Positions 35,698 to 48,707 of a DNA stretch of 64,000 nucleotides are shown piece by piece. The position numbers and the translations under genes were made by a program. The stretch lies in NCBI RefSeq assembly GCF_010389155.1, contig NC_057761.1, positions 49,896,213 to 49,960,212 on the forward strand, read 5' to 3'. The notes under the pieces were generated by a model. The model had not been told where the DNA came from. It saw only the letters and a list, made by a program, of their open reading frames with translations, and did no database searches. The stretch's first letter is position 1. Each line of letters starts with the position of its first letter. The stretch comes from Erigeron canadensis (Eukaryota; Streptophyta; Magnoliopsida; Asterales; Asteraceae).

Positions 35698-38371
35698 TCA
35701 GTTTGTTTTTCCTAGATTTTCCAATTGCTCTCTAAATCCTTTTTGGGCAATTAAGAGATCCTGGTGAATTTCATCAAAATAAGGTGCGGTCGCCTTCTTT
35801 GTATCTTCGATCCATTTAGAAACTTTCTTGTAAGGGCTTAATATCCGCTCATGGTCTCTCTCACTCAGAAGCTGTAAAAGCACACAGAATGAGAAACGAC
35901 AAATCTCTTACAACAATCTTAATTACGCCCGTGTCACAGATTGATATATCCCTAGACTTACATCCTAAGTGGCATGGGCGGTACTAAAGGGGGGGCAAGG
36001 GGGTCCAATGTCCCCCTCCAAATTTAAATTTTGTCATGTATTTTGAAATTTTTCATAAAATTTTAAAAATTTTCTATAGGTTTTTAACATTTTGCCCCCT
36101 CTTAGATTTATTTTTCATAAGTTTTCTAAGTTTGTCCCCTTTAGAATTTTTTCCTGGTACCGCCTCTGCTAAGTGGCACGAGTCACGTGGGTTAACCCCA
36201 CATTGACTCATAGAATGTGAAACTTGATTAAATCTAATTTTTGATGTAAAACAGAACAGAACATATAACATGTTAATATATAAAATTTCATATTGTTACC
36301 TGAAGTTCCATGATTTCAGAAATTAAGCAGAGATCTGCTATTGATGGTTGAGATCTTCCAACCAAAAAGGGTCCATCTTTTAGCCAAAAACTTTCTATTA
36401 TAGACAAGGACTTCTCAAGCGTCTTCTCAGCTTCTTCGGTTGCTTTAGTGTCTAAAGGGGCGCCTCTCAGCGGTAAAAGCATTAAGTTCGTAAGAACTCC
36501 AACTGAAAACAAAAAAGTATAAACCAACAACGTAATTAAATTAAACCATTTGGAAACTGTTTAACTTAATTGGAAATATTAATTAGAGATATGTAGTATC
36601 ACCTGAACCACGACGCAAATTCGAATGATGCCAGTCTAAGACCGAGTGGACTTTAGCTCTTTCGTGTATATCACTCGGATACCTATATCAATATAATAGG
36701 AATTAATATTCACATTACAACAAACAATATATGTTAAAGTTTTTTCCTATCATTTTTAAACAACAATGTTGAATGATTCCTAATGTTTGCACACATGGTA
36801 AAAGAAAATTAAAAAATCCCGACTCACCAGTGACTAGCCACTTGCGGAAATGCGGAGCATAAGTAGATAAGAATAGCATGACTGCAAAATCACACCATGC
36901 TCAATTAGTTTACACATCATGAAAAATTAAAGTAGCTTAATTAAAGAGTTCAAGTACTAATTAAAATTTCAACCATCTTTTTAGTCTGTATTTTAATTTA
37001 TATATTGGCGTATATACCTATTCAATTTACAAATTAATTTATATGGTATTTCCTTCGTTTTACGGTAACTTATTCATCATTCTTTTAAAGAAACTCTTGT
37101 ACGACACTTATGTTTGATGATTATCATGGTGTTTCACCTATTTTTTTTCAATTACAAAAGTACCTTTACCTTTTCTATCAAACTTTAGCCAGTATCTGAT
37201 CTTTTCTACCAAAACCAACTAGCTGATTCCAACACCGAACTACCGACTTTTTTTTTTTTTGAACGGCAGCAATTTTATTAAATAATGACCATCTAACAAG
37301 ATGCTAGAGGCCAAGAAAATACAAATAAAATTAAGAAGACAACATGCTAAAGGAAACTAGAAAACCAACAAGCTACATATACTAAAAAGTAGCATGTTGT
37401 TACAAGAATTCCATGGGGGCGTAACAATCTGAAAGCAACGATCCATAGATGAAGGAGCAGCATATCATATTTCAAGTAAAGATCTCCATCACAATTAGTG
37501 TGCAGGACAACAAATATGCCATCAAATAAGAAACCAACTTATTTATTGTTTTAACCCCTTTTTGATTTTGTTTGTTTGTTTGTTTGTAAGGCTTGTATTC
37601 TTTTCACTACTAGCTCCTAGCAGTTTGAGGTTTACGGTTTTTGCAATGTGGTAGCTTTCATGGCTGTTTGTATTAATTACGATCGATCTGTGTAACAGTG
37701 TTCATTAAATGACGGTTAAAAACTGATCCTGAAATTATTGATTTTTTTTTAAAAATTTTATTTTAACATTCTGACATTATTGACTGTATATATATTGATT
37801 CGTATGTCCCTTTGCATTAATTGATTGTTTGTCGACGAACAATTCGATTATAATAATAAAAACGTGCTTTACATATATAAAAAGATGAAAATAATAATAA
37901 TAACCTCTCAAACAGCCTAAAGTCTCCATGAACTATAGTTGGAACTTGAGACATGGGATTTATTTCTGCATAAAACAACACCAAACAACCCTATTAAACT
38001 AGATATATGAAGCTTGATTTATATAACAGCCTAAACTTTTTGTAAACTATACTATAATATATAGACAGATTCAAAATTCTAACATGTAAAATTTATAAAT
38101 TAAAAGTTATGGAACTAACTAACCACTCTACCTTTATATTCAGGGGTGTGTTGCTGGCCTTCAAAGATTTTTATAGTTATTTCCTCAAAGTCTAACCCAT
38201 TCATCCTTCACAAAACAACATAACATTCATATATTTATAAGAAACACAAACAAACTTATCACATACCATTATTTGTACAAAAACATATCGAAATACAATA
38301 GCTTACTTGGAGAAGATGAGAATTGCACGAGATGGTTGGGACATCCGATCACAATATATTTTGAGTGACAT
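35698..38371 (-). CDS. GSTT: Theta-class glutathione S-transferase, copy 2
   Basis: Seven exons in transcript order: 38371-38307, 38205-38132, 37965-37905, 36881-36828, 36682-36603, 36502-36300 and 35871-35698, giving 236 residues. The N-terminal LKIYCDRMSQPSRAIL keeps catalytic Ser11; FRLFESHAILIYL contacts glutathione; HSVLDWHHSNLRR and GRSQPSIADLCLISEIMELQ mark the helical domain. The C-terminus is NLGKTN, again without a peroxisomal signal. The intron between exons 3 and 4 (36882-37904) is enlarged by a LINE tail, and the last intron holds a 196-bp hAT element. The exon structure is identical to copies 1 and 3 apart from the last exon length. The frame is intact and splice sites are canonical. 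Confidence 0.95.
35973..36168. mobile_element. 196-bp hAT-type MITE in the last intron of GST copy 2
   Basis: Flanked by the 8-bp duplication ctaagtgg (35965-35972 and 36169-36176). The ends are imperfect inverted repeats: catgggcggtac on the left and, reversed, cagaggcggtac on the right. The body is rich in cccct and aaatttt. Confidence 0.75.
37248..37530 (-). mobile_element. 3' end of a LINE-like retroposon in a GST intron
   Basis: A T run followed by tgaacggcagcaattttatta and then catctaacaagatgctaga resembles the terminus at 30926. It lies within the intron between exons 3 and 4 of GST copy 2 and explains its size. The inner boundary is uncertain. Confidence 0.55.
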
Positions 38372-39117
38372 AATGTTTCTTCTCTAATTAAGAAATTGGA
38401 TCAAATTATATTATGATGTATGATAATAATGTGTAGTATTAATCTATGTGGATATCACACACCATATATATGATAAACTAAAAATGTATAATTAAGGAGA
38501 TTAAATAAAATTATATTAAATAGAATACTAATATATAGTTATCATAGGGGATAACTTAAGAATATTTAAAATGCCATGAACGGACTCTAGATGCTTTTAT
38601 TTGGATACGTTAAAGAATCGGTCCCCACTTTGTGTTGCTACCTTACATTTTTTCATTATATATTTGTTTTCTTCTTCAAAAAAAGCAGTGATTATTATGG
38701 TTCCACGCTATCAGTTTTTTTATGCTTATGGTTCTATGACCATGTCTATAGAAATAATTATTGCTCTACCGAGTACCAACTACCAGGCACGGCCCTCCAC
38801 TCATTTTGGAGTTTTTAACTAAAATGGTATATTTGAAAAACATATTTATTTAAATGGTGTATTCTAAAAACTATTTATTAAAATGGTGTATTTATGTTTT
38901 AAAATTCTTTTTTTATTTTTAATTTTTAATCATCCACCCACCTTCATACACCAATTCATTATTTTGGCTAGGTTACTTCTAGTACTTTTAACCATGAAAT
39001 ATGTTTTATCTCTCCGCTTTTTATTAAAAAGCTTTTAAATGTTACATGTAAGTATGATCATAGTATCATACACGTGGATGAAATGGGGCAATTGATTATG
39101 AGATGATTATAAATTAA

Positions 39118-39295
39118 CGAGCGTGTACCCACGCAATGCGGCGGCAGTAATGAGGAAGACTGTCTGTTTAGTTAGAGATGTTGAGTAGTTACATAAATAA
39201 AAAAAAAAGTTCAAGGGCAAATCTGGTAATTCAAAGACAAAATTACCTTATATAAAAATAAATCATTTCTTTTATAAGGTATTATAGATTATAGA
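39118..39295 (-). mobile_element. Non-autonomous Helitron-like element
   Basis: On the minus strand it starts A|TCTATAATC and ends gccgccgcattgcgtgggtacacgCTCG|T when read in parts. The interior gggcaaatctggtaatt on the plus strand matches the complement in the copy at 47412-47743. The terminal CTCG differs from the canonical CTRR. Confidence 0.55.
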
Positions 39296-39575
39296 TAACT
39301 AGTTACATAAAAATGTTAGATTTTCGCATTTTTGATTTATTTGCCGAAGTCTTGATAGGAATCTTTGTTAAATAACTATATGTTGCAATGCTAATGGCTT
39401 CTCTGAAACTTATTTAGTCAATTTTTGATTCCAAAAATATTTGTGTGAGCGTGTAACCGTGTTTAACAACATACAACAATATCGACATACTTGAATCGAA
39501 AAGGTACCTGGCAAAAAGCTATATTGTGTATTTTCGTAGTAACCTGGTAAACTTTGTGCGTATAAAAAAATTGCG

Positions 39576-39793
39576 AGGCTATCCACATTCTACAACTCCT
39601 GATATATTTATATTTATCATTATGTATGTATTAATTGTATTGGTAATATAAAGCCTATATAATGGCTCATGTATGTGGAATGATCATGAGAATGAAAATC
39701 ATACTTTTATTCTCTCTATTCTTGTTCTCTCTATTTTCTATTGTTATTATATATATCTATATTTGCTAGCTATTAGGTCGTTGTTTTACAACA
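39576..39793 (+). repeat. Left LTR of the copia element (5' truncated)
   Basis: Very similar to the right LTR from ggctatccacattctacaac to ttgttttacaaca, with a few substitutions. About 18-20 bp at its 5' end, including tgttatgaattc, are absent or replaced. Confidence 0.9.
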
Positions 39794-42700
39794 TGTTATC
39801 AGCACGAAAAGCTATTATAGTTTGATCCTTGAATTTCCAATTCTTAATAGGTAATCGATGGTTGCACGGATGCATTATGTAAGGAGCCTTGATATAAAGG
39901 TTTGAACGGAGTTTTGGATTTGACGATCTTGAATTGCTATTTACATTTACGATCATCATTGCGCGCGGTAAATTCCTAATCTTGACACTTCGATCTATTT
40001 ATTTATTCATATAAAATTATCGTAGGATTTGACGTTTGGAATTACCTTCTAGCTACTACCTTAATTCATGTTCATATGATATCTATTTTCGTGTCGGTGT
40101 TTTGCTCTTATTTTATGTCATATTTTCATATGTTTTCTTTATAATGCTATTGACCAAAAACACCATGTCACATTGAGGTAATCTTGGTAGTCATTTTCTG
40201 CATCTATATATAAATAATTTTGGATCGATGATATATAGTATTAATAATCCTTTTCTCTTGATTCATTAAAAATTTACATTCTAAGTTTTCAAAGCATATA
40301 TATATTCGACCGCGTGTATTAATGAATTGCTTGAATTGAATAGTAGAAAAACCTTAAGTGATAATTACTAAACACTCTCCATAAAGAAAATATTATTGTT
40401 GTATTGATAAGCTTATTTATTTAAATTCCTTTCGTATACTTTGATTGTATGACAATAGCATATTTGCAAGGAATAGGATGAGTTTTTTTTTTTTCCTTTT
40501 AAAAAAGGGCTATGGATACATAAGTCATGGAAATTTTTGGTGAACGTCATAAATTTGTTGAGATTGATTAAGACTTGATTCTTAGCGATTAAGACTCGAT
40601 TCATAGCAGTCCTAATTATATTTAAAGTATTGTTTATAAGGTTAATTATTAGTTATCAGTTTTAAAATGGATATTTATATATTCCTACATTTTAATATAA
40701 AGTGCAAATAATTTGGCCTAAGCTGGTAACTATTCGGGAACTATATATGATAGATTATGTTCCAATTAGACTAATATTATTTGACACAACTAGTTTTTGT
40801 TTTAAATTATGTGGATTGGTCATAGGATTTTAATCTATGTAAACTGTACTTTTGAAAGTGTATACATGCATCCTGTTAAGACTTATCTCAGTCTTATTTT
40901 AATTTGAGGCGTATTTTATGTATTTGAACTTAAAGAGTATTTGATAACTTTGCCTATAGACTTCGACGATTGAGTTTTGACTTTTGATTACCTCAAGTCT
41001 TACCATTCCTATTTCCTATTTATTATACCTTAAATTAATTAACTACAAATTAGTTAATAATTTCATTAATAATTTTTATTAATAAATTTGAACTCTAATC
41101 TCTATCCATGAAGGAGGTGTACAGTTGCAATTTGAACGGGTTTCATTTATGAACTTGAGTCAATTGGCTAATTAATATTGAACATATATCCAATGTCTTT
41201 GATCTACATATATAGAAGTGGATAACATCATATGTATGGTCTCTCATGATCCGATCTCATTATTTGAGTTAGACTTATAAGAAAAATAGAGTTGGAGATG
41301 TTTGAGATCTAGAGATATATAAGCTATGATACTAAGTTTAAAGATATTAGAAACATATACAAGGGAGTGGTATTATTATGATGTATTGATATTGTTTTAA
41401 TATGAATGAATTTTGAAAACTGATTTTGGCCAGTAACCATAAACTCTTCTTGAGATCATTATTGTTATCAAAAGTGTAGCGTACATATAAAGTGCAAGCA
41501 TGCAATAACTTGCTAAATTACTTTATTTTAATAATTGGGATACTGATAGTATGTAAATTATCACCGTATTCATCCATGTTCATTTAATATGATATAAGAA
41601 TTCTAATAGTTATGTCTTTTGATTTAACCATTTAAGTCTATCATTTGTTTTGTTGTATGCATATGACATCGCTTATTAAATAATCGTATGTTACCAATGT
41701 TTCAAACTAAAATGGTTAGTTTTAGTGACTTGTGATTAACGAATTTTTGAATTGAATCGTTCACATGAAAGTTATTTAGGTGGTGTTGAAAACAAACATC
41801 TTTTAACATGGATATATTTCTTAAAGATAACTTTACTATGGAAAACAATATAGTTAATTTTGTTACATGGATTTTGAGATACCTATCTACTGATTTGTGA
41901 GTTGTCCATCTTTAAGGTTTAATGATTTGCACACCTTTGAAACTTACGTGTACATGTGATTAATGAGTTATAAATCAAAGTACCTATTTGTAATTAATTT
42001 CCATGCGTTAGGATAGTCCGGTAGAAACAATGTCACAATTTGATTTTTCACAGTGACGAATATAAGAAATAAAAATAAAAATAAAAAAAGTCTATGTACA
42101 TGTGTCTTATATGCATTTGGTTATACATACTTCTCATAAATAAAATGAACATATAATGGTATTTGAAATATAGATATTGATTTCTATCATGCAACATTAG
42201 ACTGGTATCTTTTCTCGTGTGCCCAATATGTATTGTTGTGAGATAAAATATTAATGATGAAATGTGTGCACCTTCACCGGCATGTGAGATGTTTTTTCAC
42301 TAATAATGGTGTAGCCTAATGGTAACACTATTCAACGAATGGTCATAAATTATTGTTAATGAACGTTGATTATTGGATAAATTGGCATGACCGGTAGGAC
42401 CATCCCAGCTCGATGATGATGCGTACCAATAAAATTTTGAATTCATTATCGAATTTGAGAATGTTTGCTCGATACAAGTATATCATTGCCAACTAAAATA
42501 GGGATTGAATCCCTTAGTATTATGGAATGGGTTTTAAAGGGATGTATGTAGATTACATCCATCAAAAGACCATTTAGTGTTTGAAATCGATGCATCGTCT
42601 AAATGAGTCATTAAAGTCGCAACGTGAAGTTTGCGTGATTGATTGTTCATCTTATAAGATTGAGAGCATGTTCCATATTTGGCCATTATGATTAATTCTA

Positions 42701-45489
42701 TAATGATCATTTGAGAGCAAAATAGTTTGGGGCCATGTTATTTAACATGTAAAAATATGAATTCGCATCATGCCAATTATTTATCGTATTTCCTCCCCAT
42801 TAAATTTGGTTTATGATTAGAAACCAAGTATGTCTCATATAAGGGTATTTGGTTGTACAGTTTTTGTTAAAATTGCTCCACCACAACGCACATAGATGAG
42901 ACTTAAAAGAATGTTGGAAAAATAAGCGTGCCTTGGAAGTGTGTAAGCTTATGCTTTGATTCAGTTCGAAACTGTCTGATTAGACTAGACACTAGTATGG
43001 CTGTTTTGGGTATGAGTTAAAACATGAAAGAGGTGTACGTATTAAATAAAGTCATCATTGGAACATTTGTTTATGGCTTATGTTCCTCATTGATATGATT
43101 TAGTTTTCCCAACGTTAGGGGGAGATGTTCCCAACATTAGGGGGAAAAAATGGAAAGCAGCTGTTGAAATGAGTAAAAATGAATTATCAAAGATCCTCAC
43201 ATTAATGAATATAAACATATTTGTGGGATAATTCATTCACATGATTTAGTAACTGCCAGTAATGTAAACTGACCAAAAAGCTGCTAATGCTCCTATCGGT
43301 AATGAGTCTACGCACATTTGAAAGTGGTAGAAAAGTCGATTCCAAATAAAAATCCTCGAAAGAAAGGAGCAAGAAATTGAGATGGTCAAATTCGAGGTAT
43401 GAAACCCCATTATAATTATTGATGAGTAACTAGACATAAAGGTTTTTAATAAAACCCCAGGTACCTAGAACAAATGAGATCTCAATAAATTGTGACTATG
43501 TCTGGAGACTTGTGGAATCGAAAATAAATAAAAACGACGTCGAGTTTGATTAAATATGATAGCATTAAGTGTATGACTAATAGTGAGGATCTTGAAAGCA
43601 TGCATGCACATTAATTGATATGATATAAATGATTGGCCAAGATGAAAAGACGCTAGTAGTTTAGGACATGAAGGCCAAACACTTGAAAGTGTAGAAATAT
43701 ATATATGGTGGAAGCAACTATTGATAAATTAAAAGTCTGACAATGTGATAAATTTTGATTCGCGTCTAAAGAATATATGAATAGGGCTCATTTGATATTG
43801 AGATTCCATGAGACATATAAAATACATGACGCATATCTCGTGATATGAAAAACATAAAAGATGTGTTAAAAGATCGTAAATATTATTTGATCATATATGG
43901 CATATGGATAACCATTACCATAGAGTATATTTATCAAAAGTACCACATATAAGTTATTATGTTTTCCCATGAAACTTTATAAAAAAATCTGGATTTGAAT
44001 ATCATATAAGTTTCATAATTGGAATATAATGGAATTCGGAGGGAGTGTCCATTGGTGATAAAATAGATAGAAATATACATGCGAAACTAAAGACAAAGTT
44101 TATCTTGGTTTATAAATTAGAAATCTCAACGATGAAATTATCGTGCGTCATGAAAGCTAATAAAGATGATATATTTTGTATGGATAAATGAAGCTCATGC
44201 TTATGAAGTCAGTTAATGCTGAAAATCCCCCTTTAATGTTCAAAATAATGATCACAATGTTGGTTTATAAGTGTTATTGAAGTACTAGTATTTGTCAATG
44301 ATGATACATGAAATAATACATCATTCAATATGAAGTTGGTTGGGCCTAACTTAGGTAATGTGATAAATTTAAATGAGATGTATGATGTATGTTTAATCCT
44401 TAAATGTGATATATGAACGACATGCAAAAGAATAATATTTTGAGCACGAGAATAAAATAAAGGTATATTATATCAAGGCACTAATTACGGCTAAATCAAA
44501 GGATGGTTTTGATATTGGTTTGTGCCAATGACAATGGTTCAAATAATGTGATTATTAGGGGCAGTGTTATATTCCAACATAACAATATGCATTTGGTAAA
44601 GTCGCTTCGGTTAATATTCCGCATCATGCTATTATGTTATTATATTTGCCTAAGGATATCATTGATATAAAAGCTTGAATATATGTGAATATAAAAGATC
44701 TCTATGAAATTTCTATATTTGAAAGATTATGAAAAGACAATTTTCTAAAATGTAAATCTTAGCAATGAAATAGTTACTAAATGTATATGATGTATGAAAA
44801 CATTCTTGAGAAAGATATATTTTCATGGATTGCACTTAAATGGTTTGTATATATGGTCATTTGATATGGATAATGAACACTTTTCTTCTACAAGAATGGA
44901 GATAAAGTTCTTGGTTTAAAATACCATATTTGAGTAACATTTAGGTATTAGTAATGTACACACCGATATATTGTAATTTGCTGAAAATGTATTAAATGGG
45001 TAAACATATGTTTTTACCCTCAAGATATCAAATGTATAATTTTACATTAGACTAACCTATCAAAGTAGCTTTAGTTTGTTTTGATTATGCAGGATGATCG
45101 ATTACAAACGGATATGTATTATAAGTGTTGACATTCGATTTTATCATATATTACAAGTGAATTGACAGATCAATATAAAGATAATGCATCATGAATGTTT
45201 TTAACTACTGAAGTTGTATATCCAAGGAAGCTTGTTCGTGATATTACTGACTCAAGCTTAAGTGATGTGATCATCAGGGAGAGAAGATACGCGTTGCACT
45301 CTTTTTCCCTTGGCCATGGTTTTGTCCCATTGGGTTTTCCTGGCAAGGTTTTTAATGAGGCAGCATCCTTAAGCGTATCGAAAGAAATATGTACTCTTTT
45401 TCCTTCACTAGGTTTTTGTCCCATTGGGTTTTCCCTAGTAAGGTTTTAACGAGGCATAATCTTTAAATTAGTGGATAGCCAAGGGGGAG

Positions 45490-45726
45490 TGTTATGAATT
45501 CATTAATGTGGCTATCCACATTCTACAACTCCTGATATATTTATATTCATCATTATGTATGTATTAATTGTATTGGTAATATGAAGCCTATATAATGGCT
45601 CATGTATGTGAAATGATCATGAGAATGAAAATCATACTCTTATTCTCTTTACTCTTGTTCTCTCTATTTTCTATTGTTATTATATATATCTATATTTGCT
45701 AGCTATTAGGTCGTTGTTTTACAACA
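45490..45726 (+). repeat. Right LTR of the copia element
   Basis: Starts tgttatgaattcattaat immediately after the purine tract and ends ttttacaaca, giving the standard TG...CA termini and a length of 237 bp. It contains tataatgg and polyadenylation-like signals. Confidence 0.9.
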
Positions 45727-46085
45727 AAAAGCATTTAAAGACATTAATACACCATTTTGGTAAATAGTCTTTAAACTATACCACTTTGGTAAAAAAAATT
45801 TCCCAAATACATCATTTTGGTTGAAAACTCCTGATTTTGAGTAGTTGAAACTATTGAAAAAAGAAAGAAAAAAACACTAATTGGTTAAAAAAGTTAAACC
45901 AACGTGACACATGGTTGTCCGATAACATAACTTAAAACTAATTGGTAGTTTCTGTCAAGATAAAAGTAAAATCGGTTTCGAGACCAAAGAAATCGGTTCT
46001 AAAGGAGATGGTTACTGCATTTAGCTTAACTTCAAAAATTACGATTAATTTGGTATATTTGGTTGTTTAGATATCTTGGAATCAG

Positions 46086-46260
46086 GTATGAACGGGCGTT
46101 AATGGTCAATTGGTAAAGTATTTGTATCTTAAAGGATCCCACTACAATTCAAATCTTGAGATTGAAGTATTTTTGAGGATTTTCGTGAAAGTTTTAAGTT
46201 TCATTCCCATTCAATTTAGTTCAGGAGTATAATTTGTTGTTGAGAGAAAAAAAATACATG
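46086..46260 (+). mobile_element. SINE-like element
   Basis: Box A-like tggtcaattgg (46103-46113) and box B-like attcaaatctt (46147-46157) are correctly spaced, followed by an A-rich end near 46250. Target duplications were not found. Confidence 0.35.
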
Positions 46261-46469
46261 TGTTTTTAAAAAAAATGTTAAATTAACCCTTTAAAGCTTC
46301 ATTTAACGTGTATAAAAAATTATATATTTTCATATTAAAAGTCCACCACTAAATTTTATAGTAACTGCTCAAGTATTTATTGCAAATTAACGAAACCCTT
46401 AAAGTTTCTTTTGTTAATTTAAATAAAAGGATGCTTTGGGAAAAAATAGATTAGAATGAATAAAATAGA

Positions 46470-46949
46470 CGAGTATAATGTCTGCGCGTTGTGACGGCTA
46501 GAAGGTGAGAACAATATAAAACATGCGTGACGTTGGATATAATCGCCATTTGGTGGTGTGACGACAAAAACTTACGGCAACTGGTGGCAGCAATGGTGGT
46601 AAATGGTAATCGCCATTTGGTGGTGTGACGGCAGTAGTGGTAATCGTCGATTGGTGGTGATCGATGTCGGTGGTGTCGCGGAGGTGGTGATTGATGCCGA
46701 CGATTGGTGGTGTAACGGATGTGGTGAGTTACGCTGGCAAATTGGAACTGGTGTAACGGATGTGGTGAGTTACGCTGGCGAATTGGAACTGGGAAGGGAA
46801 AATTGGGATAGGGGAACGTATTTGTTTGATTGTGTTTAGAGATTTAGAATTAGAAGTAATGTGTGAATTAAGGGCAATATGTGAATATTGAAAAAATTGC
46901 TTAAATTTCTTAAAATAGATATCTAGTTTGTATTATAAAGGAGTATAGA
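46470..46949 (-). mobile_element. Non-autonomous Helitron-like element with GGT-rich body
   Basis: On the minus strand it begins A|TCTATACTCC and ends gccgtcacaacgcgcagacattataCTCG|T in parts. The plus-strand body is dominated by ggtggtg-type repeats, including a duplicated ggtgtaacggatgtggtgag. An open frame at 46603-46839 is only a by-product of this repeat. Confidence 0.6.
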
Positions 46950-47411
46950 TAGATATAGAAGTATAGATGCTTGGAAGTTAAATAAAAAATTCGAAAAAGA
47001 TGATAGTGTGGACTTGATTACTTCTGGAATAAAACATAAAATAAGTCGAAACACACACACATCTAATTCAGAATCAATCGAAACCAATCCACATCCCGCT
47101 AATACTTCACGACATGGGTTGTCAAAAATATGAAAGACAAGAGAAATAAAATAAATAAATAAAAACGTTTAACACGAGTAAGTCCCTTATTAATTATTAT
47201 TGTTACCGAGTATTATCATTACTAGCAACACAAAAATTCATTTAGTCATTTAGTCATTTAGAGGATGCATATGCGAAGTTAAAAGTTATTCCATATAGAA
47301 TATAGGCCGTTTTTTACAGAAAGTGGTGACCAGGTTGGTTAACAAATTTAAGTACTTTCAGCAAGAATAATCGGGGATTTAAGTATCAAGAATTAAGCCC
47401 GTCGGGTAATA

Positions 47412-47743
47412 TCTATACTCCTTATTAAAGATTATACACCCCCTCAAAATGGAAAGTGTTACCAAAATGTCACATGCGAAATTACCAAAATGTCCTTAAT
47501 AAACACTCCACCTTAGAACGATTTTTATAAATTACCAAATTTGCCCTTAATGAATTAATTTACATCCTAAACCCTTATCTTGCTAATTTACATTCTAAGT
47601 CCTTATCTTATAAAATAGTTATATTATCTTAACATCAACTTACACCACTCGACACCAATTGTCGATGTCATCACCATGCGTCACCAACCCCACTATACCG
47701 TCGTCGCCGTTACCGTCGCCGCATTGCGCGGGTACCATGCTCG
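47412..47743 (+). mobile_element. Non-autonomous Helitron-like element
   Basis: Starts A|TCTATACTCC and ends with the hairpin-like ccgcattgcgcgg, then gtaccatgCTCG|T. The interior has two aaattaccaaa-type blocks. Orientation is opposite to the copy at 46470-46949, 460 bp away. Confidence 0.6.
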
Positions 47744-48231
47744 TATTAATTAAGAAGTAAATTAAGCTCATATTGTGGCCCGAAGAAATTTATCCAATAA
47801 CTAACTTTATGATAAGTTGATAACTAAACTAACTAGGTTCCTTGATGGCTCCATTAAGGATTGAATCCAGCGTACTTTCAAATGCCTCTCTCTTAATTTT
47901 ACTAGTGGTGGAGAGACTTGAAAGGTCTAAACCATCTTGGTGTGATTTTTCATGTGAATTATCCATTTGTTTTTATATGATGTTATAAATATAAATTATC
48001 ATGTTCACATATGATATATGGATATAACTGCCAGTTCTAAATATTCAAGTGCCCATGACGAGTCGAGGAAAAAGGTACATGGCCCCTAGCGAATTGAAAC
48101 TCTCTCCAAGACTGGCCCATGGTATAAACTTATACATATGCATTAATGCATATATCCGTGATCTATAGGTATGTATGCATGTGGTTCATATATGTTTGTG
48201 TATAGAAAAGAGGAGTTAGTGAGGTACGTAC

Positions 48232-48351
48232 CTTGCGAAGATGACAAAGGCCACGCTCAGCAAGTAGAGAGGTGAGAACGATGATAGGGCAGATAACCGC
48301 TACAATCCATGTTGGTGTGTGCTCCAAGGACCTGGATTCACCTTCCACCAT
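48232..48351 (-). pseudogene. Orphan first exon of an MLO family gene
   Basis: The 40-codon segment starts MVEGESRSLEHTPTWIVAVI and continues with a hydrophobic stretch and LAERGLCHLRK. This matches the N-terminus of MLO proteins: the LExTPTW motif, the first transmembrane helix and the basic residues after it. It ends exactly at a donor (cgcaag|gtacgt), as MLO exon 1 does. MLO proteins are seven-helix plasma-membrane proteins of about 500 residues. In the 2.5 kb downstream on this strand I found no second exon (expected to begin with a basic segment and lead into LLGFISLLLT-like sequence); the copia and Helitron elements occupy that space. It is probably a duplicated or stranded exon, although a gene interrupted by insertions cannot be excluded. 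Confidence 0.72.
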
Positions 48352-48707
48352 GCTTGGCCGGCCAGAGATCGAGTTAATTAAATAATGGATGTCAAGTAGA
48401 GGAGAAAGGGATGATACTTTTGATTATATAACTGTTTAGACTAGATATGTAAGGAAGCAAAGAATGTGTGCTTGTCAAGGTGAAGCAGCTTAACAAGTAA
48501 AGAACAATCACTTTTTAAAGTTATATACTTATACCCTTTAATACTCTGACTATCCATTGATATTAGCCTTTTTTTGGTTGTCACATACCCACATGAATGA
48601 TTACATAATCTTGAAATGGTTTATTGATTTGTACCAAGTTAAGAGAGATCATACAGCAATAATACCAACTTAGTCTTACATACACTAAATCAAGTTGATG
48701 TGTGACC

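Larger units (their letters stand above)
39576..45726 (+). mobile_element. Decayed Ty1-copia LTR retrotransposon
   Basis: Two LTRs in direct orientation flank about 5.7 kb. A tRNA-primer-like site (tgttatcagcacg) follows the left LTR, and a purine tract (aagggggag) precedes the right LTR. The interior keeps copia Pol fragments on the plus strand in several frames: a PPQRT-like motif near 42885, FPTLGG near 43125, and AANAPIGNES near 43285. Stops and frameshifts are numerous, so no protein can be made. The end of the internal region (45190-45450) carries the GFVPLGFPGKVFNEA-type sequence usual before copia 3' LTRs, duplicated with a 95-bp spacing. Target duplications could not be confirmed because the left LTR is truncated. 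Confidence 0.85.

Noticed and set aside
45195..45449. Open frame with LGHGFVPLGFPGKVFNEA
   Set aside because: It is the conserved non-coding leader before the 3' LTR of copia elements and not a gene.
47820..47920. Coding-like stretch on the minus strand (TSKIKREAFESTLDSILNGA)
   Set aside because: I considered a second MLO exon, but it does not match MLO exon 2 and has no clear splice sites.
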